A DNA stretch of 64,000 bases from Brasenia schreberi (GCA_036023115.1 JAYKKT010000091.1:35893001-35957000); one strand, 5' to 3'. Shown: positions 36,546-49,500, counted from the stretch's first letter. The notes: a model not told the origin generated them from the letters alone. Program-made: numbers and translations.

Positions 36546-38569
36546 GTCAGGTTGTGTCGGGGTCATTGCAATTGTTATAAACAGGTCAAACCTAGCGACA
36601 CACTGGTGTCAACTCACAAGTTAACACTGAGGGCATGCAGAATCATGGCCTTTATTAACTTTTTCCTTTTTCATAAAAGATAGTCTTCATTAATGTGCAA
36701 AATGATACAGTCCATGAGAAAGGAAATCAACACCACAGAGATTATACAGAAAATAAAGAAGCAAAATTAGGAACTCTTTCTGAGAAGAGAAAAGAGTATG
36801 AACCATGAACAATGTGTCAAATAAACAAGTAGAAAGCATGATCAATCTTGAAGAATAAAAACAAGGAGAACAAGCACCAAATAAGAAGCAACACTAGGAA
36901 ATCAACAACACGATACTCCTGCATCCTGTAATTGTCAGGCTTGCGCTTCTTCGCTAACCACAATGGCCACAGAAGTAGACTGTAATATCATTTTTCCCCA
37001 AAACAAGCCCTTACCTGCTGAAGATTGTCAAGGACATTGAACTGTAAAGGTTGCATTGCAGGTGAGCAGTAAGAATCACAAGATGAGCGACTTTCTTGTT
37101 TTCCCATCATTGTGCTTTAAGGAAGTTAGAAGGTATAATACGTTTCATTAGTATGGCTACCATCCTTCTATGTTATTTTGTTCTGGTACAATGTGGAGGC
37201 CAAAGCTGGATGAAGATCCGGGTTGTTGAACTCATGATCTTCAAACCGTAAGTCAACCCCCTAGACAGGTAAGCTATTGTTGCTGTGTTATAGGTTGGTA
37301 AACTTTTAGAACTAAAACAGATGTTAGAATAGATGCTAGTTTTCAGATTTAGGTTATTTTCATTAAGAGCATTTTCTTCGATAAATAATTTTCACTCAGA
37401 GCTTTATCATAAGCTTAAGTGCATGGGCTTAATTGTATTTGACAAGCAATCCAAAATATTTTCAAGTCCCTTGGCTGCTTGTATAATCGACCTAGCTGTC
37501 TGGGTTTATTAAAGATGCGTATAATGCAGGTATCATCAATAAAGGAGACCTCATTTCCTTCACTTATCCTGTGTACTGCTCCTCAACAAAAAACAGTTGC
37601 TTGAAGTTTTCCCTAAGATCCAAATGCACACCACGTACCAACTGCTTTTATTAATCAAAATAGTATTGCATCTTGTCACATTTACTGGCTTGGAGATTGA
37701 GAATATATTCTCTTTCAAAAGTTGGATAGGATAGGATACTTCATACTAAAGATACCACCAGTGCTTACAACTCTTTGATATATATATGTATATATATATA
37801 TAGAGAGAGAGAGAGAGACAAACACACACACATATACACAAGATAATCGTGCCCAATGTTGTCCAGTCTAGTCTAATAATTTTTCTGTCTTGAGCAACAA
37901 ATGCCAAAGTTGTGGAAGTCAACAAGTTCCACAATGATGTTTCAGCAATACATTAAAGAACCACGTTCCTGTTCAATATTGCAACTTGTAATTTCTGAGT
38001 GTGTATTATTATTCAAAAGTTGGAAGTGATGAGGCATGGTGATCTCTTGTAAGCTCTAACTGCATTATGTTTATTATTTGAAAGTGAAGTGGCTTTTATT
38101 GTCATGTGACCAACAAAGTAAGTCTGGCAAACATAATCCAGACTTGGTTATTATCACGGGACCAACAAATCAGTTGGGCTAGGCATAATACAGACTCAGA
38201 TTCTTGTACAGGAAGAGAGTTGGTTCAATAGGTTGCCTGTGAGACGCCGACTTTGTACCCAACAGTATCTTTGCAGAAACTCAGACTGAAGATCAGGTAA
38301 TTTACGCATTTTCTCTTTTAGCAAAGTAATAATGTTAGCTTAATAGGATCTACATTTGGAGGAAAGCTTGCTTATATGAGAAGTTAACACATACTCAAGT
38401 GCAACATGATGCGAAACCCAATGTCATGGTTGCTGCAACATGGTTGGGGGTATATATGAAAAGGCTTGGTTTTGTTTGGGATATACGTATGTATGTACGT
38501 TTCTTTCTCCTTCTTCCCTTTTGAACCACCCTCGCACCAACCACGACTCTGTGTGTGTGTAACTAAAAT

Positions 38570-38817
38570 AGATGGCAGCAGAGAAGGATGGTACTTTCTG
38601 TGTGGCAAAAACAGGCTCTTCCTCTTCACACTATCTAGTTAGGCTTTTGGCATGTTGCCTCACATTGCAAAAAGTCAAGGTGTTGCAAGCCATTTTGCAA
38701 CACCATGAATCGTTCCCATGGTGGTGTTGCAAGCCATTTTGCAACACCATGAATCGTTCCCATGGTGGTGTAGCAAAGGTGGCCAATATGACACTTAACC
38801 AATATTCATGTCTATGA
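38570..38817 (+). other. Short open segment, unrecognised
   Basis: An ATG-initiated open segment of 81 codons that includes the 44-bp tandem repeat. No domain, signal or family was recognised, and the repeat unit length is not a multiple of three, so coding is unlikely. Confidence 0.2.
38681..38772. repeat. 44-bp tandem repeat with two hairpins per unit
   Basis: Two identical 44-bp units begin at 38681 and 38725, followed by a partial third. Each contains TGTTGCAA...TTGCAACA (8-bp stem) and CACCATG...CATGGTG (7-bp stem). Confidence 0.85.
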
Positions 38818-39172
38818 GGAGTTCCGTATGTTTACTGATTATTGTTCAACTTGATTCATATTTATGACATGTGTTGTATTATGATATTTCTTTTATGTGT
38901 TATCATCAATTATAATATATATTTATTTTTTCAACATTAGTGCACCACTCAACTCGCTTAAGCAGTAGTGAAGCCTTAGGATCTCGATAGCTTATGTGGT
39001 CGGAAATGCTACCAACAGCAAACACTGAAAGTGTAAAGTGTAGTGTGCTTAAGGCGAGAATGGTACTAAGATTGTTGATATAAAAGAATGTCCTTGTGTT
39101 GCACCCAGTGGAGTCTACCTAGTATAGAAAAGGCTTGGTCAAAGTTAAGGGGTGCGCCTCTCTCTCTATCTA

Positions 39173-39362
39173 TCTATCTATATATATGTATATATATAGA
39201 TATGTATGTATATATATAGATATGTATGTATATATATAGATATGTATGTATATATATAGATATGTATGTATATATATAGATATGTATGTATGTGTGTATG
39301 TATGTATGTGTGTATGTATGTATATATGTATGTATGTGTGTATGTATATATATACACACACA
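39173..39362. repeat. 20-bp AT-rich minisatellite grading into (GTAT)n/(CA)n
   Basis: The unit GATATGTATGTATATATATA repeats about five times in 39200-39290 with a strict 20-bp period. It then passes into TATG/TGTG-type repeats and a short CA run ending near 39363. Confidence 0.88.
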
Positions 39363-39363
39363 C

Positions 39364-40919
39364 TGGTTACGTGTGCTTCTGGAGGCCGACTTAGAATAGT
39401 TCATTGAAGAACCTTAAAGTTTTCCTAATGGTTTTACAATTCAAACAAGAATTCTTGGAGCTTATCCAGAACTGCAGCTAATGGCCTTACTTACTGACAT
39501 TAAGTCGTACACGAATCTGTGCTAATGAATTTCATAAGCAATTGCAAATTGTCATCTCCTTGCTTCAAGTGGATTATGTTTTGGATGAGTTCATCAAGTC
39601 CTGTCTGGTGCCTCAGTTACAGACCTTTCAAGATATCGCTTGCTCATTGTCTAAACACATGTAATATCCACATAAGGGAAAATGCAAGTTCCCTCCGTTT
39701 CACCTTATCAAGAGAAGTTTTCATTCTTTGAAACCTCTTCTGTCAAGACGTTTTGATATCCTGTCATTGAGCTTCTGACTCCATCAAAACAGCAAGAAAA
39801 GCAAGAGCACGAATTGTAAGGAAGTTCCTAATCCTCTCTAATATTGGAAAGCATCACTTGTGCAATTGTTACACTTGTTCTACTAGCTTGATCAATAGGG
39901 TCATGTTTAACAAGCAGGAGGCGTCACAGCTGTGGAAGCTAGCGAGGTGTAGAACTATATCTGAGACGGTGAAAACACCAGGAGGGGATAATTCGCCTGC
40001 ACAATGTTGAAACTTCCTGAAAGAGTTCTCTTTGTTCCTTCCTATTCAAGACTTTTTATTGTATAATCTTCTAATCCAACCGATGCGATTTCTGTTGGGG
40101 GCAATGCCACTATCCTTTTGCTTTTATTTTCTCTTCTGGAGATATCAAGTGCCACTATTCTCTTATCTTTTTCATCTCTTTTATTGCCTCATTCAACTGC
40201 AAGCTCATCCAAACAAAACCGCCTGCCCCTTCGCCACCAAGAGGTACAAAAATACATTCTCTAATCCTTTTAACAAGTAAGACCTTCTCCTTTTTTCTCT
40301 TCTCAAGTGCAGTCAGACACATCAATGGAAGAAACAGAAGTTCAAAGGCGTCCGACCTGAGCAATCTAATCATACTAATAGCAATACCTAAGGAGCCAGA
40401 AATTATCCAACTTATATTTTCATCAAACTGAACCCTCATTAATCTTCTGAAACTAGTCTAACTTCATTAACCTAACCAGACACATATTCAAAATCTTTTC
40501 ACAATTGCTATAATATTGCAATATCCAACATCAACCACGACTTAGTTTATTATAATAGCAAATTGCAGTAAAGGCCAAGCAAAAATAAACACCGAACCAG
40601 CAGAAGATAACACACATTTCAGTTTACCACGCTAACATTAAAAGAAAGGTATCAAATGTTGAATGCAAATGACAGGCATCAAACATTTGAATGCAAATGG
40701 ATTCGTGGATAAAGAGTTGAAATGTGAATACCAATGCAAAAAATGAATTAAATCTATAGCTTTATCTTTGAAAATCATCAGAAAGTTCAGTGTTACAATG
40801 AAACCATCGTCATTGGTTTCCCACTTTCTACAAAACAAATAAATTGCAGTGAAAACAGAGAGTAACCTACTAGGCAGCACATCTAGCCCAAAATTGCTCG
40901 CGAAAGAGACCAAATACAC
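39364..40919. other. Spacer with no recognised gene
   Basis: Minus-strand reading of 39500-40440 is somewhat protein-like (one 94-codon open segment at 40155-40439) but interrupted by stops in all frames. I could not assign a family. It may be a decayed gene or simple spacer. Confidence 0.35.
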
Positions 40920-41795
40920 TCAAGAAGCCTCCTTTGAGCTACGAAAATCCCTCTTTAACTCGCTAAATCTTTTCATGCAGCTAGCCTTGGACTTCCCGGG
41001 AACCGCCTGGGCGATCTTCTCCCACCGCATCGGCGTGTCCTTTGGAAAAGCCTTCAATGCATTCAGCAGCGCCACGTCCTCGGCGCCACTCCAAGCCGAT
41101 TCCACGATCTTGGAGGTGCGATCTTCCTCATCCTTCTTCCTCTGCCTCAGGAACGCCGTTAGTGAGTCTCCGTCTGCGCCGGGCCTCACCGTGGCGAGCG
41201 ATTTCGCCGCGGAAATCACGCTTTCCCGGCGGTGCCTTCCGCGGAACGTTTCCGCGATGATATCCCACCGGCCGGGCATTCCGACGGGGTTCTTCGTCAC
41301 TAGCTTCTTCAGCAACTTCAGATCGTCGGCCGTCCATTCCTCCTCCATCGTCGACTCTTCTTCCTGATCTACGTGATGTTCCTTCTCATCGGCGACCGAA
41401 GATTTCAATGGGATCGGAGCAAGCGGAGGCGGCGCGACGGCCGGCCGCCTCTGACGGGCGGATTTTTTCCGATCGGCGGTGGCCTCCTCCGGCGCAACAT
41501 CATCTTCGTCATCATCTGGAAGGATCTCACCTTTCCCGACTGAGATGTCTCCTCCAGTGAGAGGGAGAGGAGCAAAAGGGCCGATGAGGAGGGAAACGGC
41601 GACCCAGACGAGGAACAAAGAGAGAAATGAATCGCCGGTGAAGGTGTAGGCCAGGAGAAGGAGGATGAGAGAACAGGCGGAGCAAAGAGCGATCTGTGCT
41701 TTTCCGATGACGGGAGGGGTGGAATTGGACGGAGAGATAGCAGATGAAGATTGCAGTTGGAACCTTTGCCTGCTCTCCTCCTCCACGTACTCCAT
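40920..41795 (-). CDS. maMYB: Membrane-anchored MYB/SANT protein (maMYB-like)
   Basis: Single-exon protein of 291 residues. The start is taken at the second in-frame Met (MEYVEEES, 41795) because the 16 residues before it are low-complexity leader sequence. Residues 35-50 (IALCSACSLILLLLAY) and 57-75 (FLSLFLVWVAVSLLIGPF) are two hydrophobic segments. An acidic stretch and a basic KKSARQRR patch follow. SANT/MYB-like domain 1 is about 153-200 (EEWTADDLKLLKKLV, RWDIIAETFRGR) and domain 2 about 234-285 (SAWSGAEDVALLNALKAFP, RWEKIAQAVPGKS). The order of two membrane spans then two SANT repeats matches Arabidopsis maMYB, an ER-membrane MYB linked to root-hair elongation. The second SANT resembles that of DnaJ/zuotin proteins. 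The gene is GC-rich and intact, with a CT/GA-rich leader. Confidence 0.88.
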   Translation of the reverse strand: MEYVEEESRQRFQLQSSSAISPSNSTPPVIGKAQIALCSACSLILLLLAYTFTGDSFLSLFLVWVAVSLLIGPFAPLPLTGGDISVGKGEILPDDDEDDVAPEEATADRKKSARQRRPAVAPPPLAPIPLKSSVADEKEHHVDQEEESTMEEEWTADDLKLLKKLVTKNPVGMPGRWDIIAETFRGRHRRESVISAAKSLATVRPGADGDSLTAFLRQRKKDEEDRTSKIVESAWSGAEDVALLNALKAFPKDTPMRWEKIAQAVPGKSKASCMKRFSELKRDFRSSKEAS

Positions 41796-41849
41796 CGATT
41801 CTCTCTCTCCCTCTCTCTCTTTTGGCTTTGTAATTATCACCAAAGCGAG

Positions 41850-43199
41850 TGTGTGGTATTACGTGAACTAGAGGTGTTCAAGGAGCCGATGATACCGAAT
41901 GAAACCGTTTGAGCCCAACACACAGGTCCTTTCGTTCAGTGTTGTTTGATTTGGCTCGATTTTGAAGGGAAAAGAAAATGTCGCGGTTTTGTCCGCTCTT
42001 AGAAGATGAAAATTGAATAATGAGACTCGAACCACACTGGCTTTTATATATCATATATAGGTAGTGCTAAACTTCTTAAACATTAATTGCATACTTTTTC
42101 TTAAACTTTTGAGATCAAAATGAAATTTTGAATTATTTTGCATACAAATATTACTTTTAATGAAGAAAGAATGACCAAAAAGTTTTAAGCAAAATTATGT
42201 AACCCAAAACATTATGCATTTAGCACTACCTCTCTCTATATAAATATAAATAAATATATAATATATAACCTATAAAATCTTCATCCATAAATGGACACGG
42301 CCAAATGAACTTCATCAGAAAGGCCAACCCGACCCAGCATTGAAAAAATATAAGGCTGGACCAGACACAAGGTGTTCAAAAATGAAAGTGCAAAGAGGAG
42401 AGAAGGCCACATACATATCTGGAGGTCAGAGTAAAAGGAGGAAGTGTACACCGGGACAATGCAGATACATCATAATCAGGCAGAGCAACTGAGAGAGGGC
42501 CAGCGGACCTGGTGGTGGCATAGATGTATAGAATACAAATGGGTGACCAACCTTTCTTTTTTATTGTATTTTTAAGTTTGGGAGTACAAAAAAATGATCA
42601 ACCCCCCTTTCTTGATTGTGTTTTTAGGTTTGGGAACCCTCCTCACATTGCTTCAAGAGTAGAACACAGAATTCCCAAGTTACCTAACCCCATCTTGCAT
42701 ATCCCACAAAAATAAATTTTGGAGACTTATTTCATGAGTTGAGTCTATTTTCTATGGTACCATTCTTTGTAGGATTTACACTATGCACATCTCATTTTAT
42801 TGATAATAAGCATTAGAGGAGGTCGGCACTCCTTGACAGTTGTTCCCTGCACTCCACGGTTTCTCACCCTCTAAACCTAGTTATAAAGATACTTTATATA
42901 CTAATCATTCTAACTTAAAAGACTGAATTATCCCTGGTTAGTATCTAACATAACTCGGGTCCCAATTGATCAGAATCTGATCCATTAGGATCCAAACTGT
43001 AATTGACATTGTAATTGACTGAACCTAATTACAATAAGACACAAACCTAGACTTTAACTAATACTCAAATAAGAATTAAACGTCAACTTGTCTTTCTCAA
43101 CATTCTTCTCATCTTTTAAAAAAGTCAGAAGTTCAAATCATAGTAGAGGCATCAAGTTTTTTTTACAGTATTTCAGGCTTTAGCAAGTCATGTGCACAT
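41850..43199. other. Intergenic spacer
   Basis: AT-rich sequence with no recognised gene. A direct repeat of about 65-70 bp with changes (around GACCAACC..TTTCTTTTTTATTG and GATCAACCCCCCTTTCTTG) occurs near 42543-42630. Confidence 0.45.
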
Positions 43200-43372
43200 G
43201 TAATAAAAAACTATATATATAATACGTATGTATATATGTACAGTATATACCTATAATAAAAAACTATATGTGTGTATATACATATATAAGTTCATCTATA
43301 TATACATATAATGGAAAGAACTATATATATATTATAGTACATACACATGTAATTGAAAAAACTAGACATATG

Positions 43373-43415
<43 letters not shown>

Positions 43416-43571
43416 AATATATATAGGAGCTATATATATTATATATATACATGAAACAAAAAACTATACATGTAATGAAAAGATCTATACATATATACAT
43501 GTAATGGAAAACAATATACATAAATATATGTATAAATATATAGCATAATACATGTAATAAAAAATTTATAC

Positions 43572-43616
<45 letters not shown>

Positions 43617-43618
43617 CC
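43200..43618. repeat. TA-rich microsatellite cluster with terminal (TG)n
   Basis: Repeated TATATA, ACATGTAAT and ATGGAAA-type modules, with TA runs at 43376-43412 and 43571-43594 and a (TG)n run at 43594-43615. Potentially unstable or cruciform-forming. Confidence 0.8.
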
Positions 43619-43739
43619 GCTGATAATAAAAGAATGCATTTGATGATGTGTGTGAGAATTCCTTCAAAGTGACTTTCATGTAAGGGAGGCTTGTGAGATC
43701 CTTTATTTGAGGGCCTTTTGTTTAACAAGAAGCTCGATC

Positions 43740-45600
43740 ATGAAAAGGAGTGGAAAGCTTAGTATCACGTCTTGATGTTGCAATCACCCAATGGCTCACA
43801 ACTCACGACCGGTGCTAGGATGCGCATAACTTAACAAGCCTTTCACTAATGATGCAGTGGTTCAATAAAAGCTTAAGACTGATGATTGAGAGAGACGATT
43901 GGAGTAATAGCAAGGAAACTTGAGAGTAAATAAGAAAACAATGTGATTGTATTGATAGTAGAAAGGTGTGTGGCTCGCTACACGCTTATAACTCAAATGT
44001 GAGACTCTTTATTAGTACAAAAAAATGGGTGCTCCCTAACTACATCAGGGGCCCAAGACTAAGTAGTAGAAGTTACCAGGTAATTCCTATATAGGGGCTT
44101 GGTTATACAACCATGATACAAAAATTCATACGTAGAGGGTTCTCGGGGCACATTCTCTCACACCTAAGTGCTTGATCATGCTGCTTCGGTTGGGCAAAAT
44201 CACATTGCTCATGTTAATCAGCATAGAAGTTGTGTACGATTGACAACATCTTGCTTCGGTTGGGCAAAATCACATTGCTCATGTTAATCAGCATAGAAGT
44301 TGTGTACGATTGACAACATCTTGGAGTGTTGTACAACTATATCTTTTGTGCCTCCAATTATTCTCTTGGTCCTTCGCTCCTATACAACTTACCTTGCATC
44401 CACCGTCTAGTATTGTCAGCAACATACTTGCATTGTCGTATCTTAAAACCGACACTTATACTTTGCTTACTATCACCTTGCCCGCTAGACTTTTCGTGTT
44501 GATGGCCTACCTCTGCCCCGTGAGGTAGTTTTTTTGGATGTTCGGTGGGCAGAACGTCTCCGCACTCCTTCAATCTTATGACATCGGTCTTCGAAGACAC
44601 CTTGCCGCGAGATGTCTTCTATACAACACCTTTAGTGCCACTCCCAGCGTGACATCCCTTGTTTCTAACCTTCTTTTAGTCGAAGCGCTAACACTTTTTA
44701 AACATGACCATCATATGAAGCCATTGCGCGAACAACACATAGTTGATTGCAATCCATAAAGACCATTGTATTCAAGGCTGGTTGTATCTCTGCATGGCTC
44801 GTCCTAAAAAACTTCATGCCTAATATCACTCGATACTCATCCAACGATGCCACAATGAAGTTGATTACCCCACGCCAACTCTCTACTCGAGTCACAACAA
44901 TAACTGCCTCCCCCAAGATGGGTTTAGATTCTGAATTCACAGTTTTTATGTTGCTATTACTTTATACTATCCTTACGCCCAAACGTTTAGCTTCTTTCGG
45001 AAAGATAAGTTGTGAGTTATACTTGTATCAACTATTTTCATGGTGTCCTTGCAATTGACATTAACTGGAATGTACATGAAAGCCTTGTCCCAAGGCTTGC
45101 GTGATGTTGATTCCCCATCTATGGCGTTAAATCATCTCATTGTGCCAATCATCATTGTCTCTTCCTTTGAATCACTATTTGAATTATCCATCCTTTGTAC
45201 GATATTAGTGGCGCGCGCAAAGTCCTCATTCTTATGTTCTCACTCATTTGAGAAATGTTGGTCACCACAATACCAACACTCTCATTTGAAGGATTCCTTG
45301 GCCTTATCCTTCTTCATATAATCATTATTGTTCTCTCCGTCTCTTAGTGTGGAAGACTCGACTGAGGTATCTTTTAAAGTGTCCTATTGATTCTCATTCT
45401 TCATACCGTTTTTTAATATCATGCTCGTCTTTCTTCATACTAGTTGACCGATGATTATTAAGTAGACGTTCCTTTCAATACTTATCTTTCTTCGGACTAG
45501 TTAACATGCAATTGTTAAGTAGACGTTCCCATGTAGGGGCTTCATTATACAACCATCATGCGAAAATTCATACGTAGAGGGTCCTCGTATCACACTAGCA
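43740..45600 (-). mobile_element. Degenerate Gypsy-type LTR retrotransposon remnant
   Basis: Minus-strand reading gives, in order, a zinc-knuckle remnant at about 45230-45330 (ECWYCGDQHFSNE, with stops) and a retropepsin-region segment at 44698-44940 (SWRGVINFIVASLDEYRVIL, GMKFF). The order of gag knuckle then protease, on one strand, fits Gypsy gag-pol. Frames are broken and no RT or integrase was recognised. The 43740-44160 part may be LTR. Confidence 0.68.
44182..44321. repeat. 70-bp perfect tandem duplication
   Basis: The segment starting TGCTTCGGTTGGGCAAAATC at 44182 is repeated exactly at 44252 (70-bp period), within the Gypsy remnant. Confidence 0.92.
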
Positions 45601-46130
45601 ACAAAGGGGATGACTCTCGAAAGCCGTCAATCATTAGTGGGACGGGTAAGCACTTGGGTCGACCCTCGCAGGTTCACATTTTTCCCAGCCCTAGCAACAA
45701 TTTTTTCGAACCCTAGTAATCTTTCGGGGATTTCTAAACCGTCCTCAATACATTACTTTTTCAAAATTACGTCAAAATTTTTATATCAGAGTAACCAAAC
45801 TTCAATTCTTGTTACTAATTTTACTTAGGTACAAAAGGGGCACCTCTTTCTGTTAAGCAAAAAATTGCATCTACACGCACTGCCTCTCTTTCAGCGCTCT
45901 CCTTTCACTCTTATATTGTATTCTTTTGACTTACTTTCTTGTTCTCTGTTTTCAGCTCTCGTTTTCTTTTTATAAGCAAATCGATGGCCGACGATCACTA
46001 GATGAGGATGAAGAGATGTTTAAGAAAAAGAGGAGTGTATGAGTGTATAAAAAAATTAAGAAAAAAAAGAAGAGAAAAAATATAAACTAAAACAATTAAA
46101 AAAAAGAGGTTGTTAGAAAAAAAGATAGAG
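45601..46130. other. Spacer between Gypsy remnant and SINE
   Basis: Pyrimidine-rich and then A-rich sequence; no gene recognised. Confidence 0.4.
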
Positions 46131-46134
46131 TAGG

Positions 46135-46262
46135 TACGTGCATCAAGCGTGTTAGCTGAATGACAAGGAACTGTAGCGCCTGTTGCTGTTCGTGGGAGTT
46201 CGACTCTCAAAAGGAGCATGTGTGGCTGTGCACATTGGGCTTCGGCCTCTTTTTGTAAAAAA
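46135..46262 (+). mobile_element. tRNA-derived SINE copy, plus strand
   Basis: A-box-like GCGTGTTAGCTGAATGACAA, B-box GAGTTCGACTCTC, body AAAAGGAGCATGTGTGGC and 3' segment TTGGGCTTCGGCCTCTTTTT followed by an A-rich tail. Closest to the copy at 36433. Confidence 0.65.
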
Positions 46263-46539
46263 AAAAAGAAAAAAGAAAAAGGAGTGGGTGTGTTCACTTA
46301 GATCAAAGAACAAAAGTGGTGATCTGCAATTCGTTAACAAGAGTAGTCGGCAACACGAAAACTACATTGATCTAATGCGTGATAATTAAATTTGCCATAT
46401 GTCAGCATCTAACACGTAATTTCCTTTTTTTGGGCTTGTGGGAACACATTTGGGTCGGACGGCATTGAACTGCCGGATTCTTCTATTTCGTTTCGTCACT
46501 CCTGGCTCGCTTGCTGTTCAGTCGGCAGGCGTACAAACG

Positions 46540-49500
46540 ATGGAGTCTGCCGAAGACCTGTGGCAGCAGCAACATAGTGAGAAGAAGAAGAAGAAAAAGA
46601 AGAACGAAGATGGCCACACTCTTCCGTTCATTGGCATCGACCCATCTTCTTCCAAGTTACTCCCTTCGAGAAGGCACGAGGTATTTCAGCTCCTCGCTGT
46701 CGCCGCCATTGCCGTCGTCGTCGCCTTCTCTTGTAATCTGGCCACTACTCACCTTCTCCGATTTCGGAACAAGCCCTTCTGCGACGACTTCCAAATTTCC
46801 GGCAAGTTCTCCCCTTCATTTTCTGATTTCATATCGTTAAACCAATACGGAAACTGAAACAATTGCTGGATTCTTTTAATAAGACTTAGTACGTCATCGA
46901 GCATTTTGGGTTCTTATCTCCGTGTCTTTGTGACGGGTAAAGAAAAATCCGCTTGTATGAAAGTTTAAGTTAGGTTCAGCTTGTCTGTATTGGGGATTCC
47001 TCTTGTTGAACGGCGTTCTGATAATCCTCTGAGAGTGGCTTGACAACCTGGTGGAATTTGAGTTCGATGGTGGTTGGAATGTAAGGTAATGAAAAAGAGA
47101 AGTGCGTGGATAAACATCGATTAGATTGACTTCAAAAAATTCTGTACCACAATGGTTTTTCATATAAGAAGGAAGCGAGGAAAAAATATACGTGGAAAAC
47201 TACTGTAGAAGCATACTAATCCAAGGCCTTTTTGTCTTCTCATTTCATTTCCTGTGATTTGAGTTGTTGTGAACTGTAGCTCTCTCGTTATGCTATGTGT
47301 AAAGCGTTCACAGCCTCTTCATTAACTTTAACATATCTTGACTCCTCAAATAAGAAAGACATTAACAAACTTAAATCATAATCCATGACAAATTGGAGTG
47401 ATATCTTATAGATCTCATTGGTTGCGTGATTGGTGTTTTTTGATTGGGGAAGGCTATCATTGGTGGATTTGTTATCATAAGACGACTTCTTATCATTTGG
47501 ATTAATATAAGTCCTGGGAGGGTTCTTGAAGTTTGATTTTCTTCGTCATTGGTGTTTTTTTGAATAGAGAAGGCTATCATTGGTGGGTTTGTTTTCATAT
47601 GACGATTTCTTATCATCTGGGTTAATATAAAATCTGGGAGGGTTCTTGAAGTTTGAGTTTCTTCCTCTCCTTTCAGTTTCTGGTCTGAAACATCCTGGAA
47701 AGTATACTAGGGTGGTTGTTGTAAGGCAGTCTTAGTTCTGATGAACTTTAGGTAATTGGACTCCCTCTTATTATTTCTGTTTTTGTTTGCATAAGCTCAA
47801 TAACTGATGAAGTTTCTTGATCCAGATCTGTGTGACCCTTGCCCAGACAATGCCATCTGTTCTGAAGGAAAATGGCATTGCGTACATGGATATAGAAAGG
47901 ATGGGAGGTTATGCGTAGAAGATGGAGAGATTAGTCAGACAGCAAGGAAACTTGTACGTGGCAGGCTATCTTCTTTATTGGCTGATGTCAACTTATGGTG
48001 CTTCTCTGTGTTCTTCAAACAACTTGAATGCTTTTTTAACATGACACTATTTAATGCAGTCAAAATGGATTCTACATCATATTTGTGGAGCACGTGCACA
48101 ATTTATGTGCACAGGATCTGGAAAAACCTGGGTATGTCTGAAGAATATTTTTTCTTTTCTTAATATGCTTCAACGTTGCATTCTACAGAATTATATGTTA
48201 TCAATATCTGTTGGCAGTGTCTCCGAGCGAGGCCTCCTAGAAGCTTAAGCATGGGTTACGCGCCTGCTTAGTGGTACATAAAAAAAAGTCAATAGGACAC
48301 AATTAATTATAAAAATAACAAAAATCTATTCCTTGGTGTGTGTATATACATATATATGTTCATAAGAATTTGTGAGTGTGTATGAATACAAGTTTTGAAA
48401 GAATAGAAAAAGTTACCTAGATCTCTAACCAAAAATTTAAGGAGGGCAAGCTTAGGCACAATTACAACAACAACTAAGCCTTTTCCCATACTAGATGGGG
48501 TCGGCTGCATGGATTCTTTGTTTCCACATAGCCCTACCATGTGTCATGCTAGCAGTTAACTCAATATAAACTAGATAATTCTTTATTATTTCTTTCCAAC
48601 ACTTTTGTGATCATCCTCTTTCTCTTTTAATATTTTCACAATTTAGTTTTTTATATCTTCTTATAAGAGCATCCTTGGGTCGTCTTTCTACATGTTCAAA
48701 CCATCTTAAACGATGTTCTCTCATTTTGTCCTCTATTAGTTCTACTCCCAATTTGTTTTTAATAACCTCATTATGGATACGGTCTTTCCTTGTGTGACCA
48801 CTCATCCATCTCAACATCATCATTTTTGCTAGAGATATCTTTTGTAAATATTGATGATTAATTGCCCAACACTAATAATCATAAAACATAGCAAGTCTAA
48901 TTGCTGCTCTATAATATTTACTTTTCAACTTTAATGGTATCTTCTTATCACATAGAATATCTGTGCCCTCTCTATTTTAACCAACCGTCATTAATTCTAT
49001 GCATAACATCTCCATCAATTTTTCAATGTGATTGAAAAATTGACCCAAGGTATTTAAAACTTTCCTTATAAGAGATGCATTGTGTGAATTTTAATTTCTA
49101 TTTCCTCTAAAGTACTCATCAAACTTACATTCCATGTATTCTATCTTTGTTCTACTAAGTCAAAAGCCTTTACTTTCTAATGTTTCTCTCCATAGTTCCA
49201 ATTTCCTGTTAACCTTTTCCTTATACTCGTCCACTAACACAATGTCATCTGCAAATAACATACACTAAGGTACTTCATCTAGAACACATAAAAGCTTAGG
49301 CACAATTAGTAAGAAAAAATATATGTCTAAAATTACAACAATTGCATATAGTTGACTATCTTTAGTTGTAATTACTAAGTTAGGCTTAGGATTCTATTTA
49401 TCAAGGCATATGTTTACATGTTCTTTATTTGGACTGTGAACGATTTCTCAGTTTAAGCAAGGAGAGATTATAAATATGCTTGACGGCTACAAGTTTCCTG

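Larger units (their letters stand above)
35250..38560. other. Intergenic spacer
   Basis: No coding gene was recognised. It holds the 34-bp SINE/LINE tail at 35670, a tRNA-derived SINE at 36433, a TA/GA microsatellite near 37775-37820 and AT-rich sequence. Confidence 0.5.

Noticed and set aside
39174..39404. Three overlapping minus-strand open segments of 60-76 codons rich in Tyr/Ile/His/Thr
   Set aside because: They are translations of the 20-bp AT minisatellite and adjoining microsatellite, not proteins.
39519..40439. Possible decayed protein-coding gene on the minus strand
   Set aside because: Stops in every frame and no family that I could name; left as spacer.
41042..41367. Plus-strand open segments across the maMYB-like gene
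   Set aside because: Shadows of the GC-rich minus-strand gene, which has clear SANT domains and membrane spans.
43321..43728. 135-codon minus-strand open segment
   Set aside because: Composed almost entirely of TA/TG microsatellite translation (repeated IYIYIY), with no domain.
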